Positions 1 through 10,839 of a stretch of DNA of 64,000 nucleotides are shown here, piece by piece. How positions within the stretch are numbered: position 1 is the first letter of the stretch; each line of letters opens with the position of its first letter. The DNA lies in the NCBI GenBank assembly GCA_029204225.1, contig CM055111.1, positions 27,251,540 to 27,315,539 of the forward strand. The letters are read 5' to 3'. Under the pieces are notes generated by a model, which was not told where the DNA came from, ran no database searches, and saw nothing but the letters and a program-made list of their open reading frames with translations. Position numbers and translations under genes: made by a program. Source of the stretch: Diphasiastrum complanatum (taxonomy: Eukaryota > Streptophyta > Lycopodiopsida > Lycopodiales > Lycopodiaceae).

Positions 1-268
1 TATTTTTTTGTCCAAAGTTGGGTGAAGCCATTGTCAACCCCTATTTCTTTGTAGGTTTCCTTCATTTTCCTTGGCCCTCCATTTGATTTCTCCTTAATTT
101 TGCTTGATAGCGTGTACGGCCCGGTTTTTGACTCTATAGGGTTACTAACTTGGTTCGCGTATTTTGCCCATTTCCCATAACTTGCCCAATTTTTTCCATC
201 AGGGTTTCTGCAATTTTTCAACATTGCCCACAGTTCACAGCCTTGCTTTTGTCCGATAAATTTTTTCT

Positions 269-2115
269 TTGACGATTCTTTCTCTAAAGTTGCTTTTGTC
301 GGATGAGATCCTAGCTGATGGATCTATATGTGGTGGAATTTTCAAGTTGAATTCTTATGAGAATGCAAACCTTTGTGAAGTTGCTTTGTTATCTAAGGAG
401 GAGTTGTGGCATAGAAGGTTGGGGCATCCTAACTTTAAATTTATGTCTTCTATGGTCAAGAAAGTGAAGGCTATTGGTCTTCCAAAATCTCTTTCCAAAG
501 ATTTCAAGCCTTGTGAGGCTTGTGCTACTGCAAAATCACATAGAAAGCCATGTCAGAAGTCTTTTATCAAGACTACTCATCCTTTGGAACTTATACACTC
601 GGATGTTCATTTTTCCTCTTCTAAAAGTATTGGTGGTGCAACATGTTTTGTCACCTTTATTGATGACTTTACTAGATATACTTGGTTGTATCTACTTTCT
701 TCAAAAGCTATGGTATTTGATCACTTCCTAATCTTCAAAGCTTATGTTGAGAAATAGTTTTCTTTCAAAGTTAAAGTTTTTTTTCACTAAGGAGATCTCA
801 AAGAGAAAGATCCGAGCCTAGGAGGCTTACTTATGAAGATAGAGGCAAGCAAGAGGAAATCAACTCCACTAATTGTGCTTATTTTATTTCACATGAGGAG
901 CCAAAGGATGTATATGATGCACTCAATTCGAAGGAATGGTATCTTGCCATGAAGGAGGAATATGATGCTTTGATGGCCAACAAGACATGGGAGCTTGTGG
1001 ATCTTCCATCCAACAAGCACACCATTGGTTGCAAGTGGGTTTTTCGAGTCAAGTATAATCAAGATGGCACAATCAACAAGTACAAGGCTAGACTTTGTGC
1101 TAAGGCTTTTGCTCAAGTTTATGGACTTAATTATGAGGAGACTTTTGCTCCAGTTGCAAAGATGGTATCAATTAGAATCATAACTTCTATTGCTTGTTTT
1201 TTCAATTGGAAAGTTCCTCAACTAGATGTCTCTAATGCATTTTTAAATGGATAATCTAGAAGAAGAGATTTATATGGATCAGCCTATTGGGTTCATCCAT
1301 GACAAAGACAAAGTTTGCTTGCTCTTCAAAAGTCTATATGGACTAAAGCAAGCTCCAAGGTCATGGTATTCTCGACATAACACCTTTCTTAAGTCACTAG
1401 GATTTTATTAGTTTCGATAAGGACTTTAAATCCTCTAATCTTAGTAACTATTTTCCTTTCTTGTATGTCAAGTTTTTTGATAAAGATATTGTCATCCTTC
1501 TTATTTATGTTGATGATATCATTCTAACAGGAAGTTGTATCAAGTTAGTTGAGGAAACCAAGATTGCACTTGGAAAAGAGTCCAAGATGCAAGATCTTGG
1601 AAAAATTCACTACATACTAGGATTAGAGATTGACTTTCTTAAAGATAAAGCTTTTGTATGCCCCAAGTATGCTCTTTCAATGTTAAAAAAAATTCAATAT
1701 GTTAGATTGTAAGAGTATAGAAACTCCTATGGAGCAAAATGTAAAAGACCCTAACAAAGGTGATGAAAGATCCTTTGTGGACATCACACTTTTTAGGAGT
1801 CTTATAGGCTCCTTAATTTGGCTCACAATAACTAGACCTGACATAATTTGTCATAAGTTGAGCTAGGCTATGCAAAATCCTACTATTTATCATTGGAAAA
1901 TGGCCAAGAGAGTGCTTAGATATATATCTTCAACTTTTGATTATGGTTTATTGTATAAAAGTGAAGATCTTTCTATTGTTGGTTATTCTGACTCGAATTT
2001 TGCAAGTGATAGAGCAGATCAAAAATATACAAGTGCTTATGTCATATATCTTGGAGGGTGTGAAAGTACAGAACAAAGGACCAAAAATGGATCCAAATCA
2101 GATCCACAAGTGTGA
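269..2115 (+). pseudogene. Ty1/copia pol remnant (GAG-pre-integrase, RT, RNase H start)
   Basis: Decayed polyprotein. From 269 it reads the end of protease, then GAG-pre-integrase with the HHCC zinc site (WHRRLGHPNF, then CEACATAKSH) and the start of the integrase core (HSDVHF) up to a stop at 755. The rest of the core is deleted. Another frame from about 794 enters reverse transcriptase ([33 protein letters not shown]). A stop follows at 1252, then a shifted frame with [12 protein letters not shown], then the catalytic IYVDDI motif near 1507. The last piece (1870-2115) holds the RT-RNase H connection (HWKMAKRVLRYISS) and the first RNase H strand (YSDSNFASD). Several stops and shifts make it non-functional. 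Its integrase wording (KAYVEK) matches the element at 49.1-50.9 kb, so the two are probably one family. Confidence 0.9.
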
Positions 2116-2512
2116 TTGGGTGTTAGATTAGATTGATCTACCAATCTACACAAGATTAGATAGCACTAGATCAAATCTACATCAACAAATCTAACAAGAA
2201 CAATCAAATATGATCAAAACTTGTACTTGCTGGTTTCACACGTGTGAAGACCTGTCAGAGTACGGACTACCAGCAAATTAGAAACCATTAGAAGCATAAA
2301 ATCACAAGACAAATGGAGAGATTACTCAAGAAATGCACCAAAACCAAGATTTAGCTTTCTTGTCAATTATGGCCAAATGAGCCACCATATATACACCAGA
2401 GTTGATGCTTACTCAGCTTATTTGGCACGTGTGAGAGTGCCTACTCATCAAGTTAAACTTCAACAATATAATAGAATTCTGATAAACCTTAGGACAAAAA
2501 AAATCGGTTTAT
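2116..2512. other. Unassigned spacer with a G-box palindrome
   Basis: No coding signal. It contains a perfect 14-bp palindrome TTCACACGTGTGAA at 2235-2248, like those in the LTRs further on. Nearby wording resembles the reverse complement of the LTR at 3339-3988, so this may be an old LTR remnant; that is inference. Confidence 0.35.
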
Positions 2513-3050
2513 GATAAACTTCCGGATGAGGAGGTGAAGAATTCATGGTTTGCGGATGTCATTGAATACTTACAGACACTATAGTAGCCAGTAAGAATGA
2601 CAAGAGAGGAGAAAAATGTTTTTAATATCGAGTTGCTCCTTATACCATAATCTCAGGAATATTATATAAAATGGACAATGATGAAGAACCCAGGAGATGT
2701 TTGGAAAAACACCAAATATAGCAAGTTATTTAATCTTTTTATGTAGGAGATGTCGGAGGCCATTTTGCAATGAAGAATATGGTCAAGAAAATTCTGAATG
2801 GAAAATGTCAGTGGCCAACAATGTGTAAAGATGTTCGTAAGTTCATTTTGAATTGTGATCCATGCCAAAGAGTTGGTAAACCAACAACTTTCAGTAATTG
2901 GCCTTTAGTTCCGATTTTACATTTAGCACCATTTGAAAAATGGGTATCGATTTTGTGGAGACAATTAAACTAGCTACAAGACATTAAAAAGATCGATATA
3001 TATTGATAGCCACGCATTACTGTACAAAAATGGTGGAAGCTGAAGTGACA
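2513..3050 (+). pseudogene. Ty3/gypsy integrase fragment
   Basis: Three pieces of gypsy pol can be read across different frames. At 2513-2582, LPDEEVKNSWFADVIEYL corresponds to the segment after RNase H. At 2745-2880 lies the integrase H2C2 zinc finger (GGHFAMKNMVKK, then CDPCQRVGK). At 2995-3045 is the start of the integrase core (THYCTKMVEAEV). Stops and shifts show it is dead. No flanking gypsy LTR was recognised, so it is an isolated scrap between two copia elements. Confidence 0.75.
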
Positions 3051-3056
3051 AAATGA

Positions 3057-3338
3057 AATGATACTTTTCACAATATATGACCTTTACTCTTCATTTGAAA
3101 TTCGAAATAGGTTGATTCGTGTTGTGTTTTAACAAACATAAAACGTTGAATTGCCTTCAAACATCTTTAAATTTAGAACTCAACATCACATATTCACCAT
3201 CACATGTCCAACATCACATGCAAGAGTTTGGAATAAATATTTACAATATTTTTAAGTCATTGTGTAATGCTTGTGCCATTTGCAAATCTTTTTGGCATTT
3301 GAGTAATAAAATTTCTTCTTTTGCTCGTGTGTATTTGC
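3057..3338. other. Unassigned flank left of the complete copia element
   Basis: AT-rich, with no recognisable protein. Its last bases TTTGC (3334-3338) are the candidate left target-site copy of the element that follows. Confidence 0.4.
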
Positions 3339-3988
3339 TGTGAAAGATTCAACTAGTTTCATCACATTTTGCAATATCTCCATATTTGGCATATTGAGGC
3401 CAAAACTTGTTTTAGACTTAGAGGTTGACTTTTCAAAGTTCATTAGTCTAAATTTCATTTAAATAAACACTTTTTGAAATTGTGGGAAAGATAGAATGCG
3501 AGTTTGTGTAGATTCAATTTGAATAAGTTGGGTACATTGAATCTAGACCCAAAATTGGTAGGGTTAGCATTTTGGTGGGAAAGCCAAGTGGCCAAATAGG
3601 GTTTGGACCTGCTATAAAAGGATGTAACTCGTGAAGAGAGTCATCTTCTCTCTTCTCTATCTCATTTCATCCTTATACATGGTTCTCTTGGGTTCTACTA
3701 TCCATTGGTGCACTATCTTGGTGATTGCTTGCAATTCTATGTGTAGAATGATCTATATTTGCTATTTTTGGATCCACACGTGTGAAATACAGTAGCTTGC
3801 TGGTTTTGTACGGACAGCAACAGTACATAATCATTTCATTCAAGTTTGATCAAGTTCTATTAGTGTTTGCATCTCAAATTGTGTGTAGATGCTGATTTTT
3901 CTACATTGGTGAAATTGGTAGTGTATTTCTCTTTCTAACCAAAGAACATTCAAGTAGATTGGATCTTAAGGATCTGAAATCTTTCACA
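3339..3988 (+). repeat. 5' LTR of the 3339-9198 element
   Basis: The start TGTGAAAGATT and end AATCTTTCACA form perfect inverted ends. It contains a TATA box at 3613-3620 and a G-box palindrome CACACGTGTG at 3775-3784. It aligns end to end with 8550-9198. Confidence 0.95.
3613..3620 (+). promoter_or_regulatory. LTR TATA box
   Basis: TATAAAAG, conserved in both LTRs (second copy 8823-8830). It is the likely core promoter for the element's RNA, with initiation expected about 30 bp downstream, near 3645. Confidence 0.7.
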
Positions 3989-4000
3989 TGGTATCAGAGC
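3989..4000 (+). promoter_or_regulatory. Primer binding site (initiator tRNA-Met type)
   Basis: TGGTATCAGAGC directly after the last LTR base. It is the standard plant copia PBS, complementary to the 3' end of initiator tRNA-Met. Confidence 0.95.
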
Positions 4001-7000
4001 TTGTGTTTCAGGTTATGAAGGAGAAAATCAGATCTATCAATGATTTGGTGAAGATATCAAGTCTAGAGCATGCTAGAGAGGATTCTACACCAAAATCGGA
4101 TTTCTTGCTTTTGTAGATTGGATCTTTTGTAGATCAAAACACTAAATAGGTCAATATACTTGTTCAATTCCGATTTTTGAATTCACATGCTGGATTTGGC
4201 CATTTTTTGGATCATTGGTTCAGCCTAAGTGGTGGCTTATAGATTGTATATCAAATTTTCAGCATTTGCATGTAGATTTGGAATAGTCAATTTTTTGTGA
4301 TTTTGTCAAAACCCTAATTTTGATTGGATCTCTAGATAGTGAGGTTGCTGGACCTCATTTGAGTGTGTTTCAATCTTAGGAAGTGGCAAAAGTCATTAGA
4401 TTGAGGATAGATCATAGGTTGATCAAGATTCCATGATTCTATGTGTTGATATACTTGGATAAGTGCTAGAAGAGAATTTGTGAGATAGTTTCAAATCTTG
4501 GTGATTTTTTTTGAAAGCATTTCTTGTTGTTCAAAGGAGTGCTTTGTGCATTGAAGCAGGTTGAAAGAGAAAATCAGGTCATTGCTACATGGCAACCTCA
4601 ATTGGAGTCATGTTGGAAGCCAATGATAGGCTTACCTCAAGTAACTATTCATTATGGAAAGTGAGGATGGAGTCACTTCTTGAGATGAATGATGTTTTGG
4701 ATATTGTTGTAGGTTTGGAGGAGAGACCAGCAACACAACAAGATCAATTGAGGTATGACAAGAGGGCCAAGAAGGCTCTACACATGATAAAGATGAATGC
4801 TACCAATGAACTTCTCAAGGAAGTTGGTAAGTGCACATCATCTTTGGAAGCTTGGAATTCATTGAAGAAGCTTTATGAATCCAAGTCTACTTCTAGAGTG
4901 TTGACTCTAAGAAGGCAAATCTTTTCTTGTTTGCAAAAGGATAAATAAAGTCCAAGTACTTTTGTTTTGAGAATGAAAGCATTGAATGATGAGTTAGCTT
5001 GCAAAGATGAAAGTATTAAGGAAGGAGAGCTTATTCAAGTGATTCTTAATGGCTTGTTGGATGCTCATGCTAGCATTGTTCAAAGTATTGCTATTCAAAA
5101 GACTTTGCCAAGTTTGATGGATCTTCAAGAGATCTTGATCAATGAGGAATATAGGCTTCAAGCAAGAGGTGGATCTACATCGACACTTCAAGAAGATGCT
5201 ATGTTCACAAAGGGCAAATTCAAGGACAAAACCAAAAGCAAGTGGTCTAAAGGGCAAGATCAAGTGGATGCTTCTTCAAGTGGCTAAAAGAAGCATAGAT
5301 CAAAGCTCAAGTGCTTCTATTGTGGCATCGAAGGACATTTTGCAAGTGAGTGCTACAAGAAGAAGAGAGATCAAGGAGACAAGCAAGGTAATCTTACTCT
5401 TGATGAGGATGGTTTGGATGTGCAAGATGAAAATGATGATGCTTTTGTGATGTCTTCATGTATGCTTGCTAATGATGGAGATCTAGATCCTTGGTGGATT
5501 GATAGTGGAGCAAGTTCACACATGACCTTTCACAAAGAGTACTTCACTTCTTTGTTGGCATATGGAGATGACAAGAGGGTGATCTACACGGCCAATGATG
5601 GTGAGTGTGCAATCAAAGGGATTGGCACAATTATTATTTCTCTCTCTACAAATAGGAATGTTCATTTGGAGGATGTCTTGTTTATTCCATCTATTACCAA
5701 GAATTTGCTTAGTGTGAGTCAAATGCTAAGTAAGGGCCTCAAGGTGGAGTTTGATGGAGATGCTTGTTTGATCAAAAGGAAGGATGTCTTGATTGGAAAA
5801 GGTAAAAGGCAAGGGAAGTTGTTCAAACTTGATGCTTGTGTTATTGCTAACCAAGTTGGATGTGTTGCAAGGGAGCAAATTTCTATTCAAGAGGTTTGGC
5901 ACAAAAGGATGGGACACCTCAACTTCCAGTCATTGGAGGTAATGGCAAGGAAGAAGGTTGTGATTGGTCTTCCAAGTTCCTTAAGTAATGACAAGCATGT
6001 TTGTGAGTCTTGTGCTTTGTCTAAGTCACATAGACTACCTTATACTAGATCTATTTCTAGATCTACAAAGCCTTTTCAACTTGTACATTCGGATATTCAT
6101 GGATTTACTACAATTAGCAATAGTGGAGCTAAGATGTATGTAGCATTCATTGATGATTTTAGTAGATTTTGTTGGATCTATCTACTAAAGAGCAAGGATG
6201 AAGTGTATGATGTCTTTTTCAAGTTCAAGAATGCAAGGGAGAACCAATTTTCCACAAAGATTAAGTGCTTGAGAGGTGACAATGGTGGTGAGTACATATC
6301 TAACAAGTTCAAGGTCTTTTGTGATGAGCATGGGATCAAGAGGGAGTATACAACATCAAGGACCCCACAACAAAATGGAGTGGCTGAAAGGAAGAATAGG
6401 ACTTTATGTGAAAGTGCTAAAGCTATGAGGTTAAGTGCTAATCTTTACAAACCATTTTGGGATCAAGCTTTGTTGTGTGCCAATTTCTTGTGCAATAGGT
6501 GGCCGAGTGCTATTTTGGATGGAAGGACACCTTTTGAGATGCTATTCAAGAGGAGGACAAGTGTCAACTTTCTAAGAACCTTTGGATGCACATGCTATGT
6601 CAACATTACTCTTGATGATAGGACCAAGGAGGATCCATCTTCAAGAAGAGGTATTTTTGTTGGATATAGTGAGGTGAGTAAAGCCTACAAGGTTTACATT
6701 CCTTCTACTAACAAAGTAATTGTTGGTAGAGATGTCATTTTTGATGAGGGGAACATTACAAAGGTGTATTAAAGCGTGATTTATGGTAAAGTAGATGGTT
6801 CTAACATTCTTGATGTTGATGAGAAGGATTCTACTTTGGATGGTGGTGATGATGGACCTTCATCAAGTCAAAAGCCAAGGAGAACATCAAGAGAAAGACA
6901 AGTACCTTCAAGGCTCACATATGATCAAAAGGGTAAGCAAATAGTTTCTGGAAATTATGTTGCTTTCCTAACCTCTTTGGATGAGCCTACAAGTGTAGAT

Positions 7001-7069
7001 CAGGCAAGGAAAGAAGAGGAGTGGATCCAAGCAATGGATCTTGAGTATCGATCTCTTATGAAGAGTGGA

Positions 7070-7968
7070 ACATCTTTTGGAAGATCTTTTTGTGTACATG
7101 GAGCTATGCAAGTGGATGGATGTTATCTTGCTGTAAAATCAAGTAATGGATATGGAAAACAAATTTTGTTCAATGACTTTGATGGTCAAGTTGAAGATCA
7201 AGAGGTTGATCTCAAAGCGCTTCAACTAGTCAAAAGGGAAGGTGGCAATTTGGAGCTAGTCAAGAACATCAAAGGAGAGGTAATTGGCAAAGGTGTTATG
7301 GATCTGTTTTTGCAGCATATTGAAGACTCAAGTAAGGTCAAAGGAGCAGCAAGGAAGTGTTGTTTAAGTTTACTTTACTTGTTCTGTCTCATGTTTGACC
7401 AATCTCATGTGGATGTGTGCAAATTGTCAAGATATGGTAAAACTAGATACATTGGTGAGCATTGTTTTGATGTTGGATTTGTACTAGCATTCTTGGCTGA
7501 TTTTGCTAATGGAAATGAAGCTATTGGAGGTTCATTATGTCACTCATTCATGTTCAAGTCATCAAGGTATGATGGTATCTTGAGGCAAGATGAAGATGGA
7601 GGCTCATTCATGGAGTATCATGGTGGATACAAGTCAACAAAGGACAAAGGAGGAGAAGACATGCAAGCAAAAGTTGATCACTCACATTTATTGTTTGTTT
7701 GCTGTATTTTTCCAGAGAGTTCAGAGTTTGAAGCATGGTGGAATCATCTCACTTACATTCTATTTGATTCTTCATGTTCTAGTCACATTTTTACATGTAA
7801 AATTGATGTAAGAAATAGTGAAGCATCCCAAGTGGACACTATTCTCTATATCAATTATGGTTGTTTCTATTTTGAGCATTACATGATCATTGAAAGGAGA
7901 TCTATTCTTAGGAAGAAGATCATTCTTATGATGGATCAAATTTCTATTGGCAAAAACTATGCTAGGAG
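7070..7968 (+). other. Unknown segment X replacing reverse transcriptase
   Basis: About 900 bp lie where the RT and connection domains belong. Both edges can be seen: on the left, text ends at SLMKSGT where a WELV-type RT start is expected; on the right, a shifted frame at about 7948-7968 reads LEARKV, the usual lead-in to LRYI, followed by LRYIIGTRDFGILY. X keeps the polyprotein frame and has no in-frame stop for about 300 codons, unlikely by chance in AT-rich DNA. Its translation shows no YVDD, no KARLVAKG-like motif and no domain I recognise; it is rich in Cys, Gly and aromatics. It could be a captured host sequence or a lineage-specific domain. A 24-bp piece (7817-7840) recurs at 50558-50581 in another RT-less copia element. 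Confidence 0.7.
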
Positions 7969-8539
7969 CATTAGAAGCTAGGAAAGTGATTTTTTGAGGT
8001 ACATCATTGGAACTCGAGATTTTGGCATATTGTATGAGGGATCATCACCTAATCTTTTTGGATTTTCAGATTTGGACTATGCTGGAGATGTAATGGATAG
8101 GAAATCCATTAGTTCTTATTGTATTTACATAGGTGATGGAGCTATATCATGGATGTCAAAGAAACAAGCCACTATCTCATTGTCATCTAGTGAGGCCGAG
8201 TACAAAGCTCTTACACATTGCACAAAGGAGATGGTATGGATCAAAAGGATGATCAAGGATCTTCACTTGCTGGATTTTTCAGAGAGCCCAATAATCTTTT
8301 GTGACAATCGATCAGCCCAAAGAATGGCATCCAATCCTATCTTTCATGCTAGGAGCAAGCATATTGAGATACAATATCATTTTGTGAGGGAGCGAGTCAT
8401 TGCAAAGGAGGTGGAGCTTCAACATGTGTCTTCAAGGGAATGTGTAGCTGATATCTTCAATAAAGCATTGGGAAAAGACTTGTTCATGAAGCATAGGACT
8501 TCACTTGGAGTATTATCAAAGTCTATGCTAAAACTAGTT

Positions 8540-8549
8540 GAAGAGGGAG
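8540..8549 (+). promoter_or_regulatory. Polypurine tract
   Basis: GAAGAGGGAG directly before the 3' LTR; site of plus-strand DNA priming. Confidence 0.85.
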
Positions 8550-9198
8550 TGTGAAAGATTCAACTAGTTTCATCACATTTTGCAATATTTCCATATTTGG
8601 CATATTGAGGCCAAAATTGTTTTAGACTTAGAGGTTGAATTTTCAAAGTTCATTAGTCTAAATTTCATTTGAATAGACACTTTTTGAAAGTGTGGGAAAG
8701 ATAGAATGCGAGTTTGAGTAGATTCAATTTGAATAAGTTGGGTACATTGAATCTAGACCCAAAATTGGTAGGGTTAGCATTTTGGTGGGAAAGCCAAGTG
8801 GCCAAATAGGGTTTGGACCTGCTATAAAAGGATGTAACTCGTGAAGAGAGTCATCTTCTCTCTTCTCTATCTCATTTCATGCTTATACATGGTTCTCTTG
8901 GGTTCTACTATCCATTGGTGCACTATCTTGGTGATTGCTTGCAATTCTATGTGTAGAATGATCTATATTTGCTATTTTTGGATCCACACGTGTGAAATAC
9001 AGTAGCTTGTTGGTTTTGTACGGACAGCAACAGTACATAATCATTTCATTCAAGTTTGATCAAGTTCTATTAGTGTTTGCATCTCAAATTGTGTGTAGAT
9101 GCTGATTTTTCTACATTGGTGAAATTGGTAGTGTATTTCTCTTTCTAACCAAAGATCATTCAAGTAGATTGGATCATAAGGATCTGAAATCTTTCACA
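8550..9198 (+). repeat. 3' LTR of the 3339-9198 element
   Basis: Near-identical to 3339-3988, with the same inverted ends, TATA box (8823-8830) and G-box (8985-8994). One C present at about 3406 in the left copy is missing here. Confidence 0.95.
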
Positions 9199-9232
9199 TC
9201 TGCCAATAGGTAAATTTTTGAATTCCTTCTTC

Positions 9233-9640
9233 CTCAACAATGGTCCTATTTCATGGAATAGTTGCAAGCAAACTTCGATAGCTCTATCTTCCACTGAATC
9301 AAAGTATATCGCAGCCTCTCAAGCTACAAAGGAAGCAATATGGTTGAGAAACTTACTTTTATAAGTTTGAATCAATATGCCTGACAATTCTATTTTTTGA
9401 TAGTCAAAGTGTCATTCCTTTATGAACCAACCCTAGATTTCATTCTAGGAGTAAGCGCATTGAAATTAAGTATCACTATGTCAAAAGAAAAGTTCTCGAC
9501 AAAGAGGTTGACTTGCAGTACTTTCGAGAACACAAGATATGACAATGAGTATTTTTACTAAAGGATTAAGTTTGGATGCACACAAGAAATTTTGTGCTAA
9601 ACTAAGTTTTAAGCTCAAAGCATTCATGGATTCAGATTAA
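9233..9640 (+). pseudogene. Ty1/copia RNase H fragment
   Basis: It reads NNGPISWNSCKQTSIALSST, then SKYIAASQATKEAIWLRNLL, then broken frames with KRIEIKYHYVKRKVLDKEVD. A purine run (AAGGGGGAG, 9639-9647) and an LTR start follow directly, so this is the 3' end of an element. The catalytic Glu position is changed (ESKY instead of EAEY-like), and stops interrupt it. Confidence 0.8.
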
Positions 9641-9647
9641 GGGGGAG

Positions 9648-10335
9648 TGTTGGATTATTCTCCTGATTATGGACTAATCGATCTTTTAATTTTCATCCAC
9701 TTATTATCCAGTTCTGCAGTTTTATAAATGTTTCTACATAGTCTACGGAAATACTCGGGAATCACTCAATTTTCAGGAAGCACTAGCTGGATGGATGCCA
9801 ACTCACTATGACCAAATGGTCATTAAGATCTACGACCTAATAAGCTATCCTACTGGACTAGCCACATTTGCTTAGTATAAATAGCTGATCATATTTCTAT
9901 TCTTAAAAATCAAGTAACAGCTCTCTCAAGCTTTCAAACTTGAATACTCTGGACCATTCTAGCTTAGTTATTTAGAGTTCATTTAGAGTTTCGCTATTGG
10001 CACTTACTACTTATCAGCAGAAGTGCAAATCAAACAGAGTTTTAGAGATAGCTTAGAGTACACGGTTTCTATCCGCAATTGTCTTGTTCTCATCATTTTG
10101 TTGAGTCAATCTATCCTTTATTGCGTTCAGTATTATGCTAGAATCTCTGTGATCTCATATTACTTTTGTCTGATAATTCAATTCTTCATTTGGCTACGTA
10201 ATCACTTTAGCTATGATGATTTCAAAGTTAGTTGTTAAAAGATTGAACGTGACTCTTGTCATTATGTTTTGTTCAATATTGATAGGTGTAGTCATGCATT
10301 ATGAAAGCAGGCTGCACTCATCAATGATTCAACGT
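9648..10335 (+). repeat. LTR, related to the 28.6-kb and 62.6-kb LTRs (right end approximate)
   Basis: Starts TGTTGGATT immediately after the purine tract. The inner block TTTGGCTACGTAATCA and then TGATAGG(T/C)GTAGTCATGC is shared with 29.65-29.73 kb and, inverted, with 62.76-62.83 kb. The expected end TCCAACA is not preserved, so the right edge is an estimate. Confidence 0.6.
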
Positions 10336-10593
10336 TTTATGCAGCTGAGAAAGAGAGGTACTTAGGCTCCCTTTATAATGTGACGAATATAAGGCCAAAT
10401 TCTACAGAAGAATCGTGGCAATATTGGATGATCATGCTGAAGAATGGAAATTTTGATGTCAAATCGAGATTGTGCCCTGCAACCTCGAGCTCCATTCAGA
10501 AACCCAAGCCACTGACAACTTTGGCAAATCTGGCTTCTTTTCCCTGCTTTGGAAGTGGCTGCATGAACCAGCCTGCTGTATTTCAATACTTTC

Positions 10594-10839
10594 TTGTTTG
10601 CTATAAAATCAAAGGAGGGATCATATATTGATCTAAAGATCAATGGCGATAATTTTTACATATGGAAATTCAAAATCAGAATGATTTTGAAAGAGACAGA
10701 TTTATGGGATTTGTGGTTGGGGCACCCTCACCAAGAAAATCCTGACCTACTCCATAAATGGAAGATCAGATGTGGCAAGACACTTGCTTTAATTATGAAA
10801 GACCCTTACATATTTCATGTAATTATGAAAAACTCCTAA
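10594..10839 (+). pseudogene. Ty1/copia gag N-terminal fragment
   Basis: LKINGDNFYIWKFKIRMILK followed by ETDLWDLWLG is the typical beginning of a copia UBN2-type Gag (substrate-like motif NFYIWKF, then a DLWD helix). Only about 75 residues remain before a stop. It lies downstream of the LTR at 9648, as expected for the 5' end of a copia element, but the intervening leader is unrecognisable. Confidence 0.65.

Larger units (their letters stand above)
4589..8554 (+). pseudogene. Gag-PR-IN-X-RNase H polyprotein with no RT
   Basis: One frame of about 1321 codons from ATG 4589, broken only by in-frame stops at 4946 (TAA), 5285 (TAA), 6770 (TAA) and 7979 (TAG). Domains by codon: UBN2-type Gag 1-230 (NYSLWKVRMESLL); CCHC knuckle near 242 (CFYCGIEGHFASEC); protease with IDSGASSHM, Asp near 305; GAG-pre-integrase with MGHLNFQ and CESCALSKSH; integrase core with HSDIHG, RGDNGGEY and NGVAERKNR, so all D,D,E residues remain; IN C-terminus (GIFVGYSEVSKAYKVY). 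The text then runs EEEWIQAMDLEYRSLMKSGT, the usual lead-in to RT, and switches to unrelated sequence (codons ~828-1127). From codon 1136 RNase H is intact (SDLDYAGD, SSSEAEYK, CDNRSA, FHARSKHIEI). The stops mean it is probably not translated whole today. Confidence 0.9.
3339..9198 (+). mobile_element. Structurally complete, RT-less Ty1/copia element
   Basis: A 5.86-kb LTR retrotransposon. Two LTRs (650 and 649 bp) each start TGTGAAAGATT and end AATCTTTCACA, an 11-bp perfect terminal inverted repeat. A PBS abuts the 5' LTR and a purine tract abuts the 3' LTR. By hand count the LTRs differ by about 10 substitutions and one 1-bp indel (~98.5% identity), so the insertion is fairly recent. The flanking 5-mers TTTGC and TCTGC match at 4 of 5 positions, a possible but imperfect target-site duplication. 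The order Gag-PR-IN-(unknown)-RNase H is copia-like, but the reverse transcriptase is missing, so the element must have moved using another element's enzyme. Confidence 0.9.
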
